Below, in pieces: positions 27,123 to 36,079 of a DNA stretch of 64,000 bases. The notes below the pieces were generated by a model. The model saw only the letters and a program-made list of their open reading frames with translations. It did not search any database and had not been told where the DNA came from. Source of the DNA: JABCYV01 sp035512155 (GTDB lineage Bacteria; Acidobacteriota; Terriglobia; Terriglobales; Acidobacteriaceae); contig DATKEN010000051.1 of assembly GCA_035512155.1 (NCBI GenBank), positions 62,001-126,000 of the forward strand. Reading direction: 5' to 3'. Position 1 is the first letter of the stretch; each line of letters starts with the position of its first letter. The position numbers were made by a program, and so were the translations under genes.

Positions 27123-27266
27123 ATGAAACGTGCAGTCAGGATGTTGATCCTGATGGTAGGGTTGGCCTGCACGTACGCGGCAATTGCTCCAACATTCCTT
27201 CACGCTGATGGTGGGATAACGCCGCTACGCAAACCCGCAAGCCAACGCGGTACGAGCCGGAAGTAA
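27123..27266 (+). CDS. Small secreted or membrane peptide (47 aa)
   Basis: An AAGGAG Shine-Dalgarno precedes the ATG. The product starts MKRAVRMLILMVGLACTYAA, a positively charged start plus hydrophobic core ending near APTFLHA, so it reads as a signal peptide. A short mature tail of about 17-20 residues (DGGITPLRKPASQRGTSRK) follows. The gene has its own TATAAT upstream and a strong intrinsic terminator downstream, so it is a one-gene transcript. Function unknown. The antisense frame in the same place has no family features. Confidence 0.65.
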   Translation: MKRAVRMLILMVGLACTYAAIAPTFLHADGGITPLRKPASQRGTSRK

Positions 27267-27277
27267 ATTCCGGAAGA

Positions 27278-27293
27278 GTCACTGAACAGTGAC
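27278..27293 (+). other. Short perfect palindrome GTCACTGAACAGTGAC
   Basis: A 6-bp stem with a GAAC tetraloop directly after the peptide gene stop and before the terminator. It may protect the 3' end or be a binding site. Confidence 0.45.
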
Positions 27294-27329
27294 TGCTGTG
27301 TAGGCCGTTTACGCGGCTGATGCTTTTTC

Positions 27330-27368
27330 GGGCTGACTGCTACATAAGCGCAGTCAGCCCACTTTTTT
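27330..27368 (+). terminator. Intrinsic terminator of the 47-aa peptide gene
   Basis: A perfect 11-bp stem (GGGCTGACTGC, 27330-27340, with GCAGTCAGCCC, 27350-27360) and a 9-base loop, followed by ACTTTTTTG. The U-run is only on the plus strand, so it serves the peptide gene and not the convergent DUF255 gene. Confidence 0.9.
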
Positions 27369-27390
27369 GTCTTTAGGAATTCTTCGACGG

Positions 27391-29529
27391 TTAACCGTTG
27401 GTCGCCAGCGCAAGACGGAGTTTTTCGGCCAGTTCCTCGGGATCCGAGATCGGCTGGCAAGTAAACCCCGAGCAAACCACGGCCATCGTCATCCCGGTCT
27501 TGATCTCAGGCAGATGAGGAATAGTCTGCGCCAGCTTTGGGGGAAGATTGTTTACCACGGCTTCGTTTCCCGCCAGTTTGAGCACCGATTTGCTGAAGGC
27601 GAAGGGAGCCAGCGCCGTGGCAGCCAGCCGATCCGCCATTTCGCCGCCTCCTACGACGACGACTTGAGTATCGGGCTGCGCCAGATGCACTGCTGCGATC
27701 CCATATGTGGCGGCAAATATTCCGTATTGCCCGGCCGAGGCCGCAAGCACTTCCAGGGTTTGCTGCGCTTTGTCATGATAGTTCTGGTCGCCCGCGTAAG
27801 CGTGCAATCGCAACAGCGCGATAGCCGCGGCAGAATTACCCGCAGGCGTAGGAGAGTCCTGGAAGGGTTTGCGACGCGTGCCCAACACACCCAAAACTTT
27901 CTCATCCGCGCTCCCAGCTTTTTGGGTGTCGAAGAAGCCCCCCGAGACAGGGTCGAAGAAAAGCTCGAGCATCGTGTCAGCAATCCGGCGGGCGAAATTG
28001 AAGTAGGTCAAGTCCGCGGTGGCTTCATAAGCATCGAGACACGAGATCGTAGTAAAGGCGTAGTCGTCCAGCAACCCAGGGATGTGACGTCGCTCCGCCT
28101 TTGGATCGGAATAAGCGATGACGCGTGCCAATCCTCGCTCAGCATGCCAGCCTTCGGCCAGAATGCGATCGAGAGAACGCAACGCAAACCGCCGGGCTGT
28201 TTCGAGGTTGAGCACTTTGGCCGCTTCCAGATACGCAGAAATGCAAAGCGCGTTCCATCCCGTGTAAACAGTTTTGTCTATGTACGGAGTGGGCCGCTGT
28301 AGACGTGCCGCATACATCTTTTTCTTCGCGGTCTGAAGCAAAGATTCCACTTGCTCCACCGGCAAGTTCAGTCGCTTACCGATCTCTTCCACGGACGCCC
28401 GGATGTACAAAACGTTCTTCGCGGGATTGTGGTGCATCTCGCCGATTTCATTGATGTCGTAATGCAGGTTGGCCACGCTGGCTTCTGCCTCGCTCAGAAC
28501 GGCCTGGGTTTCAGCCATGGTCCAGGTGAAGTAGTCACCGTCATCGTCCATTGAATAGTCGGCATCCTGGGAAGCGTAGAAACCGCCATGCTCGCGATCG
28601 CTAAGCCACTCATCCATCCAGCGAATGATGTCCCGGGCTACAGAAACAAAGAACTCCGAACCGGTCGCCTGATGGGCGTGCACGTAATTTTTGAGTAGTT
28701 CGGAATTGTCGTAGCACATCTTCTCAAAGTGCGGGACCACCCAGCGCTCGTCGACCGAGTAACGATGGAAACCGCCCGCGAGTTGGTCATACACACCGCC
28801 GCGAGCCATCTTCTCCAGCGTGGTGACAAAGATTTCGCGCAACTGTTGGTCGCCCGAGCGCGCATATTGATCTATCAATAAATCTAGCGCGGCGGAGTGG
28901 GGAAACTTGGGAGCGTTCCCGAAACCACCGTTTCGTGGATCAAACATCCGTACGGCTGACTTCACGATGGCATCAATTACTCCCGGTGAAAAGTCGCCAC
29001 CTTGCCCGGCGAAGGATTCCGCCTGAGAGATGGCGCTCTCCACCATCTTGGCTTGCTCAGTCACATCCCCATTCTTGTCGCGATACGCCTCGGCAATGGA
29101 CACGAGCACGCGCTTGAAGCTGGGTCGTCCGTACCCGTCATTGGGGGGAAAATATGTCCCGCCGTAAAACGGCTTACCATCGGGCGTGAGAAACGCAGTC
29201 AGCGGCCAGCCGCCTTGCCCACTTACAGCCTGCACCGCAACTTGATAACGGCTATCGATGTCAGGTCGCTCATCCCGATCCACTTTCACTGCAATGAACC
29301 GCTCGTTCACAATTTGCGCGACTTCGGGATCGTCATACGATTCCCGGTCCATCACATGGCACCAGTGGCACCACACCGCGCCAATGTCGAGCAGAATGGG
29401 TTTGTTTTCCCGTTGTGCAGTGGCAAAAGCTTCCTCGCCCCACTCATGCCATTGAATGGGCTGATGCATAGCGGAGCGCAGGTAGGCCGAGGAGGCCTTG
29501 GCGAGGGAGTTGAGGGTCTGGGTGGTCAT
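27391..29529 (-). CDS. DUF255 thioredoxin-fold / six-hairpin protein (YyaL/SSP411 family)
   Basis: 712 residues. The N-terminal DUF255 domain (about 1-165) has a thioredoxin fold with WCHWC at 53-57 and the family-typical HQPIQWHEWGEEAF start. The rest resembles an alpha/alpha barrel of the glycosidase-like superfamily (PKFPHSAALDLLI, PHFEKMCYDNSELL, YTGWNALCISAYLEAA). The length matches full family members. The biochemical role is not established; the CxxC-like pair suggests redox or chaperone activity. The ATG follows a TATAAA by 8 bases with no Shine-Dalgarno. Confidence 0.93.
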   Translation of the reverse strand: MTTQTLNSLAKASSAYLRSAMHQPIQWHEWGEEAFATAQRENKPILLDIGAVWCHWCHVMDRESYDDPEVAQIVNERFIAVKVDRDERPDIDSRYQVAVQAVSGQGGWPLTAFLTPDGKPFYGGTYFPPNDGYGRPSFKRVLVSIAEAYRDKNGDVTEQAKMVESAISQAESFAGQGGDFSPGVIDAIVKSAVRMFDPRNGGFGNAPKFPHSAALDLLIDQYARSGDQQLREIFVTTLEKMARGGVYDQLAGGFHRYSVDERWVVPHFEKMCYDNSELLKNYVHAHQATGSEFFVSVARDIIRWMDEWLSDREHGGFYASQDADYSMDDDGDYFTWTMAETQAVLSEAEASVANLHYDINEIGEMHHNPAKNVLYIRASVEEIGKRLNLPVEQVESLLQTAKKKMYAARLQRPTPYIDKTVYTGWNALCISAYLEAAKVLNLETARRFALRSLDRILAEGWHAERGLARVIAYSDPKAERRHIPGLLDDYAFTTISCLDAYEATADLTYFNFARRIADTMLELFFDPVSGGFFDTQKAGSADEKVLGVLGTRRKPFQDSPTPAGNSAAAIALLRLHAYAGDQNYHDKAQQTLEVLAASAGQYGIFAATYGIAAVHLAQPDTQVVVVGGGEMADRLAATALAPFAFSKSVLKLAGNEAVVNNLPPKLAQTIPHLPEIKTGMTMAVVCSGFTCQPISDPEELAEKLRLALATNG

Positions 29530-29537
29530 GGTCTAAG

Positions 29538-29543
29538 TTTATA
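29538..29543 (-). promoter_or_regulatory. Candidate -10 box (TATAAA) of a leaderless DUF255 gene
   Basis: GTATAAAC on the minus strand, with the hexamer ending 8 bases before the ATG at 29529. Confidence 0.4.
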
Positions 29544-29602
29544 CGCAACCAGTCGCGGGTAGATGGAAACCCGGTGGCATGTCCACGAAATTCATCAGGA
29601 GA

Positions 29603-29656
29603 TGTCATTCCGAGCCATTCGCAGCTGGCAAAGCTGGCGAGTAACCGAGGAATTTG
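29603..29656. repeat. REP-like intergenic repeat fragment
   Basis: It begins TGTCATTCCGAGCC and ends CCGAGGAATTTG, the same ends as the palindromic element at 52693-52777. About 28 other bases (with a doubled AGCTGGC) sit between them. It lies between the DUF255 and M20 genes. Confidence 0.55.
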
Positions 29657-29731
29657 TTTTTCAAAATCAGGTCAGCGCGGAGATCGGCTGAAGTCGCGCC
29701 CTTCCCAAAACTTATATCAGCCGCCGGCTCG

Positions 29732-30727
29732 TCACGCTTGCAGCCGCTTGGCAATCGCGCAATATAAATCCACGGCCTCGCCGAGCTGCTTTTTCTCCAC
29801 GTACTCGCTCTGGGTGTGCGCCGCGTGAATCGATCCAGGACCTACGAGAAGCGGTTGTCCCCAATTGCTGAGCCAGGGAATGTCAGTCGTGAAGGCTGCG
29901 ACCATGGTGGGTAGTCCATCAAGCGTGCGTAACCTAGCCAACGGAATCTCGAGCGTGAACTCAACCTTTATCAGATCGCCTACCGCTGTAATGATCTCCC
30001 GTTTCAGTGCCTCTGAGGGCCCGACCAGCCGGTAAAGCAACTGCGCTCGCGCGAAGTCCGGAATCACGTTCGGGGCGCGTCCACCTTCGATCACGCCAAT
30101 ATTCAGGGTACAGGGCCCAACGCCCTCTTCCGTCGGAAGCCTGATCGCACGCAACCGGTTCAGCGCCTCCAAAAGTTTGTCGATCGCCGACTCTCCCAGT
30201 TCTGGATAAGCTGAATGTGCCATTTTCCCCTGTGCGATTATCTCGACTCTCAAGGTTCCCTTCGATGCGCTCGCGATTCGATTCTCCGTCGGCTCGCCGT
30301 TTATCAGAAACTTGCTGCCGTGTGACTGCTGGTTGGCAATCTTCGCGCCCAGACTGTCTTTTTCTTCGCCTACAAGGAAAAGCAGCCCGGCGTGGATACC
30401 GTCGTGGCGCAATCGGTCCGCCGCTGCGACCTGCGCGGCGATGATGCCTTTAGCATCGCACGCGCCCCGGCCATACACGCGATCGGCGTCCTCGCGGGAG
30501 GGAATGAAAGGCGGCACAGTATCCATGTGGGTGGAGAAAACAATCTCCGGCCGCGGTTGTTCGGGTGCGGTCGCATAAACATTGCCGCGTACGCCTTCAA
30601 CCGGGAGCTTCTTGGCCTGAAAACCCAACCGGCTGAGCTCGCGTCGAAGAAAATCACCGACCGGGCCCTCATTGCCAGTGACCGACTCGATATCCACGAG
30701 TTGACGCGTGAAGGCGACAACATCCAT
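29732..30727 (-). CDS. M20-family metallopeptidase (ArgE/DapE/CPG2-like)
   Basis: 331 residues from the ATG at 30727 (a TTG at 30733 is possible). Dinuclear zinc ligands are visible: H in FSTHMDTVP, D in GACDAKG, the catalytic EE in GEEKDS, E in INGEPTE and H in SIHAAHTQSEYV. The family removes acyl groups or C-terminal residues; N-acetyl-lysine/ornithine deacetylase-type activity is the closest guess. The gene is alone between a REP-like repeat and a divergent hydrolase. A TATCCT box precedes the ATG by 7 bases, with no ribosome-binding site. Confidence 0.88.
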   Translation of the reverse strand: MDVVAFTRQLVDIESVTGNEGPVGDFLRRELSRLGFQAKKLPVEGVRGNVYATAPEQPRPEIVFSTHMDTVPPFIPSREDADRVYGRGACDAKGIIAAQVAAADRLRHDGIHAGLLFLVGEEKDSLGAKIANQQSHGSKFLINGEPTENRIASASKGTLRVEIIAQGKMAHSAYPELGESAIDKLLEALNRLRAIRLPTEEGVGPCTLNIGVIEGGRAPNVIPDFARAQLLYRLVGPSEALKREIITAVGDLIKVEFTLEIPLARLRTLDGLPTMVAAFTTDIPWLSNWGQPLLVGPGSIHAAHTQSEYVEKKQLGEAVDLYCAIAKRLQA

Positions 30728-30734
30728 GCGCAAG

Positions 30735-30740
30735 AGGATA
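30735..30740 (-). promoter_or_regulatory. Candidate -10 box (TATCCT) before the M20 peptidase
   Basis: TATCCT on the minus strand ends 7 bases before the ATG at 30727. The same hexamer and spacing class is seen before the 44-aa membrane protein. Confidence 0.3.
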
Positions 30741-30807
30741 CCAGCAATGCAGACGCGGGCGTCCCCGCCCGTGCAAGCTTGCTGTTATGCTTGCCTACAT
30801 CGCGCCA

Positions 30808-31467
30808 ATGACCACCAACGTCGCCTCCATCCGCTCACTCTTCCTCGATGGTCCGGCCGGGCGGTTAGAAGCGCTGCTCAATCTGGGCGCAAACAATGCC
30901 ACCCACGCTGCTCTCCTATGCCATCCGCATTCGCTGTTTGGCGGCACTCTGCACAACAAGGTCGTCTTTCACTCCATGAAGGCGCTGAACGGCTTCGGAT
31001 TTCCGGTTTTGCGCTTCAACTTCCGAGGCGCCGGATTGAGTGAGGGCAAGCATGACAACGGCCGTGGAGAAGCAGACGATGTCCGTGCCGTGCTGGACTG
31101 GCTGGACCACGAGTTTCATCTGCCCTTGATCTTTGCCGGGTTTTCGTTTGGTGCGGCCGTTGGGCTACGAGCCGCATGCCCGGATGCGCGGGTGAGAGCG
31201 GTCATCGGTCTAGGCGTACCGGTCGCGCCGATTGCTGACCGTAGCTACGAATACGGATTCCTGAAGACTTGCTCGAAGCCCAAGTTATTTGTAACTGGCG
31301 GGCACGACCAGTTCGGACCCCGCCCGCAACTGGAACGATTAGTGGAATCAGCTCCCGAGCCCAAGAAGCTGGTGATCATCGAAGGCGCGGACCACTTCTT
31401 TGAGGGGCATTTGCGCGATTTGCGCGACGCGATCGAAGCCTGGGTGAGAGAAATGATCCTCGGATAG
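30808..31467 (+). CDS. Alpha/beta hydrolase, COG2945 (dienelactone hydrolase-like)
   Basis: 219 residues from the ATG at 30808 (another ATG at 30787 adds seven). The HPHSLFGGTLHNKVV start region, RFNFRGAGLSEG, the nucleophile elbow GFSFGA, the acid in TGGHDQFG and the histidine in GADHFFEG all match this small-hydrolase group. Members act as esterases or thioesterases; the substrate is unknown. It is divergent from the M20 peptidase and about 80 bases before the glycerate kinase gene. Confidence 0.85.
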   Translation: MTTNVASIRSLFLDGPAGRLEALLNLGANNATHAALLCHPHSLFGGTLHNKVVFHSMKALNGFGFPVLRFNFRGAGLSEGKHDNGRGEADDVRAVLDWLDHEFHLPLIFAGFSFGAAVGLRAACPDARVRAVIGLGVPVAPIADRSYEYGFLKTCSKPKLFVTGGHDQFGPRPQLERLVESAPEPKKLVIIEGADHFFEGHLRDLRDAIEAWVREMILG

Positions 31468-31536
31468 CTGAGATGCAATCGCATCGAAAGTAAAGTAACA
31501 AAGGACTAGACCGGCTTCCCACCGCTAACCCCTGTT

Positions 31537-31542
31537 TATAAT
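31537..31542 (+). promoter_or_regulatory. -10 box (TATAAT) of a leaderless glycerate kinase gene
   Basis: A perfect TATAAT ends exactly 6 bases before the GTG at 31549, which puts the expected first transcribed base at the start codon. No Shine-Dalgarno; the -35 is poor. Confidence 0.55.
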
Positions 31543-31548
31543 CGGCCC

Positions 31549-32880
31549 GTGTCTTCATCCGCTTCCGATCGGCAGCGCCTCACCCTCGACATGCGCGTCA
31601 CTGCCCGGCAGCTGTTCGAACACGCGCTGGCGGAAGCCAGTATTGACCGCGCTTTTCAACGACATGTGGAGTGCGAACGTGGTGTGTTGCGGGTCTGTGA
31701 AGATCTTCATGATCTCGATTCTTATGGCCGCGTGCTGGTGGTCTCCATCGGCAAGGCGGCGCACGCTATGGTCAACTCGCTGGAGATGCAAGCGGGCAAC
31801 CGTTTTGAAGGCATCGTGGCCAGTTCTGTCGAGGCGCTTTCACAGGCCCGCGGCTTTCGCTATTTTCGTGGCGGCCATCCCACTCCGAATGAGGATTCCC
31901 TGCGTGCTGCTGAGGCAATGTTGAAGTCGCTTAATGCGCAAACCGCGGCGTCGTTGGTAATTTTCATGCTCAGTGGCGGTGGCTCGGCAATCGCGGAAAA
32001 ACCCATTGACAACGAAATCTCGCTGCCGGATCTGATCGCGACCTATCGTGCGCTGGTGCACTCCGGAGCGCCCATCGCAGAGATCAATTCCATCCGTAAG
32101 CATCTTTCTGCGATTAAGGGAGGAAGGCTGGCGCTGGCCGCCGCCCCCGCCCAGCAAGTGTCATTGCTGGTCTCCGATGTGCCCGACAATATGCCAGATG
32201 CGCTTGCCTCCGGCCCGACGATGCCCGATTCCACGACCGTCAGTGAATGCCACGCCATCGCCGAGAAGTACGGAATGCTCAACGAATTCCCCACCTCGGT
32301 GCGCGAACTCTTCCAGCGCCACGCTTTGGAGGAGACCCCGAAGTCCGACGATCCCGCTTTCCACCGTTCGCGTTGGTGGACCATTCTGTCGAATAGTTCA
32401 CTCCTGGAAGCGGCTAGGCTCGATGCCCAGCGTCAAGGATTCAGCGTAGAAGTAGATAACAGTTGTGACGACTGGGACTACCTCCGCGCGGCTGATTTCT
32501 TGCTTGACCGCGTTCGCGAGTTGCGGAAGAAATCCGAGCGCGTTTGCCTGATTTCCGGCGGCGAGGTCGTAGTTAAGGTCAGGAACGGGGGTACGGGTGG
32601 ACGAAATCAGCAATTTGCTCTGGCATGTGCGAGCAAAATCGCGGGCCAAAATATGACTGTTCTTAGCGCCGGCACTGACGGAATTGATGGCAATAGTCCT
32701 GCCGCCGGCGCCATCGTCGACGGCATAACCCTGGAGCGTTCCAAGGCCCGCGGGCTGGCCGCGAATGTGCATCTGGCCAGCTTTAACGCATATCCCTTCT
32801 TCGACGCGCTAGGCGATGTGGTTGTAACCGCTCCCACCGGCAACAATCTGAGGGATTTGCGCATTCTGTTAGCTTACTGA
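31549..32880 (+). CDS. Glycerate 2-kinase (GckA/MOFRL family)
   Basis: 443 residues. The N-terminal DUF4147 domain has SIGKAAHAM, FRGGHPTPNEDS and the phosphate-binding MLSGGGSAI. The C-terminal MOFRL domain has GGEVVVKVRNGGTGGRNQQFALACA and SAGTDGIDGNSPAAGA. It phosphorylates D-glycerate at C2, feeding 2-phosphoglycerate to glycolysis. The first in-frame start is GTG at 31549, placed exactly at the predicted transcription start. It is convergent with the MBL-fold gene. Confidence 0.93.
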   Translation: MSSSASDRQRLTLDMRVTARQLFEHALAEASIDRAFQRHVECERGVLRVCEDLHDLDSYGRVLVVSIGKAAHAMVNSLEMQAGNRFEGIVASSVEALSQARGFRYFRGGHPTPNEDSLRAAEAMLKSLNAQTAASLVIFMLSGGGSAIAEKPIDNEISLPDLIATYRALVHSGAPIAEINSIRKHLSAIKGGRLALAAAPAQQVSLLVSDVPDNMPDALASGPTMPDSTTVSECHAIAEKYGMLNEFPTSVRELFQRHALEETPKSDDPAFHRSRWWTILSNSSLLEAARLDAQRQGFSVEVDNSCDDWDYLRAADFLLDRVRELRKKSERVCLISGGEVVVKVRNGGTGGRNQQFALACASKIAGQNMTVLSAGTDGIDGNSPAAGAIVDGITLERSKARGLAANVHLASFNAYPFFDALGDVVVTAPTGNNLRDLRILLAY

Positions 32881-32899
32881 TCGTTTCCTCGTCCATGGC

Positions 32900-33799
32900 T
32901 TATCCGAAAAACCGCGTCACGCCTTCTTTCAGGACCAGAACGCGGTCCTGAATTCCAGCCGCTTTTGCCTCTTTTTCCAAAAGCTGCAGCGGTTCCTCCA
33001 AGGGCTCATGCGAGAGGCGGAAGGTCCCATAATGCATGGGAACCATCCAGCGGGCATTCAGATCGAGGAAAGCCCGAGTGGCGTCGGCCGGACTGGCATG
33101 CACATTGCGAAAAGATGCAGGGTTGTAGGCACCGATGGGGAGCAGCGCCAACTCCGGCGCGAGCCGCTGGCCAATCTCACGGAAGCCAGCGAAATAGGCG
33201 GTATCGCCGGCATGATACAGGGAATGCTTTTGATCCCGCAGCACGTAGCCGCCATAGCCGCGATGAGAATCCTTGATAACGCGTGCGCCCCAGTGTCGTG
33301 AGGGGACATGCGTAACCGTCAGCCCGCCGTGACGATAACTGTTCCACCAATCCAGTTCCACGACGTTGTCGAATCCCAGATCAGAAACCAGGTCGAAGAC
33401 ATGGTGCGGGACCACAATGGTGGTAGGCCCTCCGCGCCGGCGCCGAGTTTGCTGCGCGATGGCACGAAGTGACGGCCGATGCAAATGATCGAAGTGGGCA
33501 TGCGTAACCAGGATCAAGTCAATCGGAGGCAGGTCCTGGATTTGCAGGCCAGGTTGACGTAAGCGCTTCAGCACGAACAGCCAGCGGGCAAAATTGGGAT
33601 CGATGATGACGTTCTGCCGGCCAATCTGCAGAAAGAAACTGGAGTGGCCGATGAAGGTCACTCCCAGTTCCCCATTGGAAACCAGTTTTGGCTTGTAGGT
33701 TTTGCCGGTGCGAGGGGTGACCGCGGAGTGGCGCACCAGGCGGCTGAATTGCCGGGCACGCTTGCGAAGCGCCGAATTGTTAAGCGTGTTTTTTAGCAT
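32900..33799 (-). CDS. MBL-fold metallo-hydrolase (UlaG/NAPE-PLD-like)
   Basis: 299 residues from the ATG at 33799; a TTG at 33850 would add 17. The metal motif THAHFDHLH is at about 99-107, with further ligands in SRHWGARV, HAGDTAYF and MHYGTF. This matches the group containing N-acyl-phosphatidylethanolamine phospholipase D and UlaG lactonase, so a phospholipid or lactone substrate is plausible. No signal peptide is obvious. No operon partner. Family sure, substrate not. Confidence 0.85.
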   Translation of the reverse strand: MLKNTLNNSALRKRARQFSRLVRHSAVTPRTGKTYKPKLVSNGELGVTFIGHSSFFLQIGRQNVIIDPNFARWLFVLKRLRQPGLQIQDLPPIDLILVTHAHFDHLHRPSLRAIAQQTRRRRGGPTTIVVPHHVFDLVSDLGFDNVVELDWWNSYRHGGLTVTHVPSRHWGARVIKDSHRGYGGYVLRDQKHSLYHAGDTAYFAGFREIGQRLAPELALLPIGAYNPASFRNVHASPADATRAFLDLNARWMVPMHYGTFRLSHEPLEEPLQLLEKEAKAAGIQDRVLVLKEGVTRFFG

Positions 33800-33985
33800 G
33801 CGGCCGCAAATCGGACGATCTTCAGAATCCGATCGGACTACTGCTGCCAAGCCACCGGGCCTGGAACGGAAAAATCCGCTGACTAATCGTTCGTACCTGA
33901 TTTTAAAACAAATCCGGCAAGGATTGCTTGACCGTAGTAACCGCAGTCAGTTCTAATCGCTTCTGGTCATCAGGAGACTATTCGG

Positions 33986-34867
33986 ATGCGTATTGCTTTC
34001 TTGGGGTTGGGAATCATGGGACGCCCAATGGCGTCTAATTTGGTGAAAGCCGGGCATGAGGTCACGGTTTGGAACCGCACAGCGGGAAAAGAAGTGGAGG
34101 GAGCGCGCGTTGCCACTTCGCCGGCGGAAGCGGCCCGTGGCGCCGAAGTGGTTTGGATGGCCGTGTCCGATACCAAGGCGGTGGAAACTGTGTTGTTTGG
34201 AGCACAGGGAGTGCAAGAATCGCTCACTGCGGGCATGACTATCGTGGACTCAAGCACAATTTCCCCGTCCGCGACCAGCAAGTTTGCAGATCGCCTTCGA
34301 GGCCGTGGGGTCCAGTACGTGGACGCTCCGATGACCGGATCCAAGGTCGCGGCGGAGAACGGCACGCTTATCTTTATTGTGGGCGGAGACGAAGCCGCAG
34401 TTGAGGGTCTCAAGCCTCTGTTTGCTGCCGTGGGAAAACAGTTTTTCCGCATGGGAGAAACAGGCAAGGGTCAGGCCGCCAAGCTGGCCATGAATTTACA
34501 GATAGCGCTGATCTACGAAGGGTTTGCTGAAGCCCTGACCTTGGCCACCAAGCTGGGCGTCGACCCCGCCACCCTGCTGCCGGTCATCCAAGCGTCGATG
34601 GTCCGGTCGGGAGTCGTTGATTACAAAGCACCTTTTGTCATGAAACGTGACTTTTCTCCAAACTTCCCGCTTCGTCTCATGCATAAGGACATCCGTTTGA
34701 CCCTGGAAGCAGCCAAGGAGGTTCGAGTGAAGTTGCCGGCCCTCGAAACCGTGGAAGAAATCTATGAAATGGCCACGGAGGACGGACATCAGGACCTCGA
34801 TTATGCCGCCACCATCGCCCTGCTCGAGAAGTGGGCAGGAGTTGAAGTGAAAGGCGCGTCAGCCTGA
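33986..34867 (+). CDS. NAD(P)-dependent beta-hydroxyacid dehydrogenase
   Basis: 293 residues. The Rossmann motif GLGIMGRPMASNL is at residues 7-19, the substrate loop DAPMTGSKVAAENG at about 113-126 and the catalytic lysine in GQAAKLAMNLQ (about 171-181). It belongs to the 3-hydroxyisobutyrate dehydrogenase / tartronate semialdehyde reductase / GLYR group. With glycerate kinase 1 kb upstream, tartronate semialdehyde or glyoxylate reduction would make sense, but that is only context. Confidence 0.9.
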   Translation: MRIAFLGLGIMGRPMASNLVKAGHEVTVWNRTAGKEVEGARVATSPAEAARGAEVVWMAVSDTKAVETVLFGAQGVQESLTAGMTIVDSSTISPSATSKFADRLRGRGVQYVDAPMTGSKVAAENGTLIFIVGGDEAAVEGLKPLFAAVGKQFFRMGETGKGQAAKLAMNLQIALIYEGFAEALTLATKLGVDPATLLPVIQASMVRSGVVDYKAPFVMKRDFSPNFPLRLMHKDIRLTLEAAKEVRVKLPALETVEEIYEMATEDGHQDLDYAATIALLEKWAGVEVKGASA

Positions 34868-35039
34868 GGACCCCGGCGTACCCAATTTTTTCAGCTGCAC
34901 GCGCGGGCAATCGCGCCATGACCGTCCAGACCCTCAAACTAATACTTTCGTAATCCGTTCAGCCTCTTCTATTACAGAAGTTTTACACGCGTCCTCACTA
35001 CGGACTGATACCTTTACGGCTGGAAGTTCAAAATCGCGT

Positions 35040-35951
35040 ATGAAAGACATTGCCATGCAACTGGAAACCCTCAACCGTAAAGCGTCAGCAGATCACGAGA
35101 CCAATTGGGTGACTGCAGGCTTCATGGGAATGTTTCACCTCGGAGCAGTCGCAGCGCTGTTCTTCTTTACGTGGAAGGCTCTGTTTGTGGCGATGTTTCT
35201 GTGGTGGGTCTCGGGCAGCTTGGGCATTGGAATGGGTTATCACCGTCTGCTTACCCATCGCGGATATAAGACCCCCAAGTGGGTTGAATACTTCCTGACC
35301 ACTTGTGCGACCCTGGCCCTTGAAGGGGGACCCATTTTCTGGGTGGCCACGCACCGCATTCATCACAAGTTTTCTGACCACGAGGGGGACCCGCACTCGC
35401 CGCTCGATGGCAAGTGGTGGTCGCACATGGGTTGGATCCTGACCGGCAAATCTATGCATCACGACACCACTACGCTGGCGCGTTATGTGCCCGACTTGGC
35501 CAAAGACAAATTTCACGTTTGGATTACCAAGTATCACTACGTTCCAATCATTGCGTTAGGCGCGACCCTGCTGGCTCTTGGCGGCCTTCCTTTCCTGATG
35601 TGGGGCATCTTCGTCCGCACCACGGTTGGCCTGCATGCCACCTGGTTAGTAAATTCAGCGACCCACACCTGGGGCTCACGGCGTTTCAGGACGAAAGATC
35701 TCTCAACCAACAACTGGTGGGTGGCAATTCTGACCTTTGGCGAAGGTTGGCATAACAACCATCACGCGCACCCCGTTTCCGCCCGGCACGGCTTGAAATG
35801 GTATGAAGTGGATATGAACTGGTACGGCATCTGGGCGCTTAAGAAATTAGGGCTCGCCCGCCACGTCTACCGCGTAAAGCTTTCCGAGTTGCGTCGCCGA
35901 GGCGAAGAGGGGCTGCCAACCGCCACGCCTAGCGAACTCGTATCGGCGTAG
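35040..35951 (+). CDS. Membrane acyl-CoA / fatty-acid delta-9-type desaturase
   Basis: 303 residues with four main membrane helices and three histidine boxes: HRLLTHR (68-74), HRIHHKFSDHEGDPH (105-119) and HNNHHAHP near residue 240. These bind the di-iron centre that introduces a cis double bond in acyl chains. The trailing basic tail faces the cytoplasm. The gene stands alone, with a 172-base upstream gap lacking a clear promoter. The ATG at 35040 is chosen; an in-frame ATG five codons later is possible. Confidence 0.93.
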   Translation: MKDIAMQLETLNRKASADHETNWVTAGFMGMFHLGAVAALFFFTWKALFVAMFLWWVSGSLGIGMGYHRLLTHRGYKTPKWVEYFLTTCATLALEGGPIFWVATHRIHHKFSDHEGDPHSPLDGKWWSHMGWILTGKSMHHDTTTLARYVPDLAKDKFHVWITKYHYVPIIALGATLLALGGLPFLMWGIFVRTTVGLHATWLVNSATHTWGSRRFRTKDLSTNNWWVAILTFGEGWHNNHHAHPVSARHGLKWYEVDMNWYGIWALKKLGLARHVYRVKLSELRRRGEEGLPTATPSELVSA

Positions 35952-36067
35952 CTCCCGCAGCAAAATCGCTTGAAGTCAAAGCAGTTCGGCTGATGGCCGT
36001 GTCACACGGAACTTACTGTTCTCGGAACGGCCCGGGGCAGTCCTGAGGTTTTTGTCTCCCCTCGCGG

Positions 36068-36073
36068 TAGAAT
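36068..36073 (+). promoter_or_regulatory. -10 box (TAGAAT) of a leaderless kinase gene
   Basis: TAGAAT ends exactly 6 bases before the ATG at 36080. No Shine-Dalgarno and no clear -35. Confidence 0.45.
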
Positions 36074-36079
36074 CCTGCT

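Noticed and set aside
27367..28302. 311-residue plus-strand frame over the DUF255 gene
   Set aside because: Antisense shadow; the minus-strand gene has a full set of family motifs and this frame has none.
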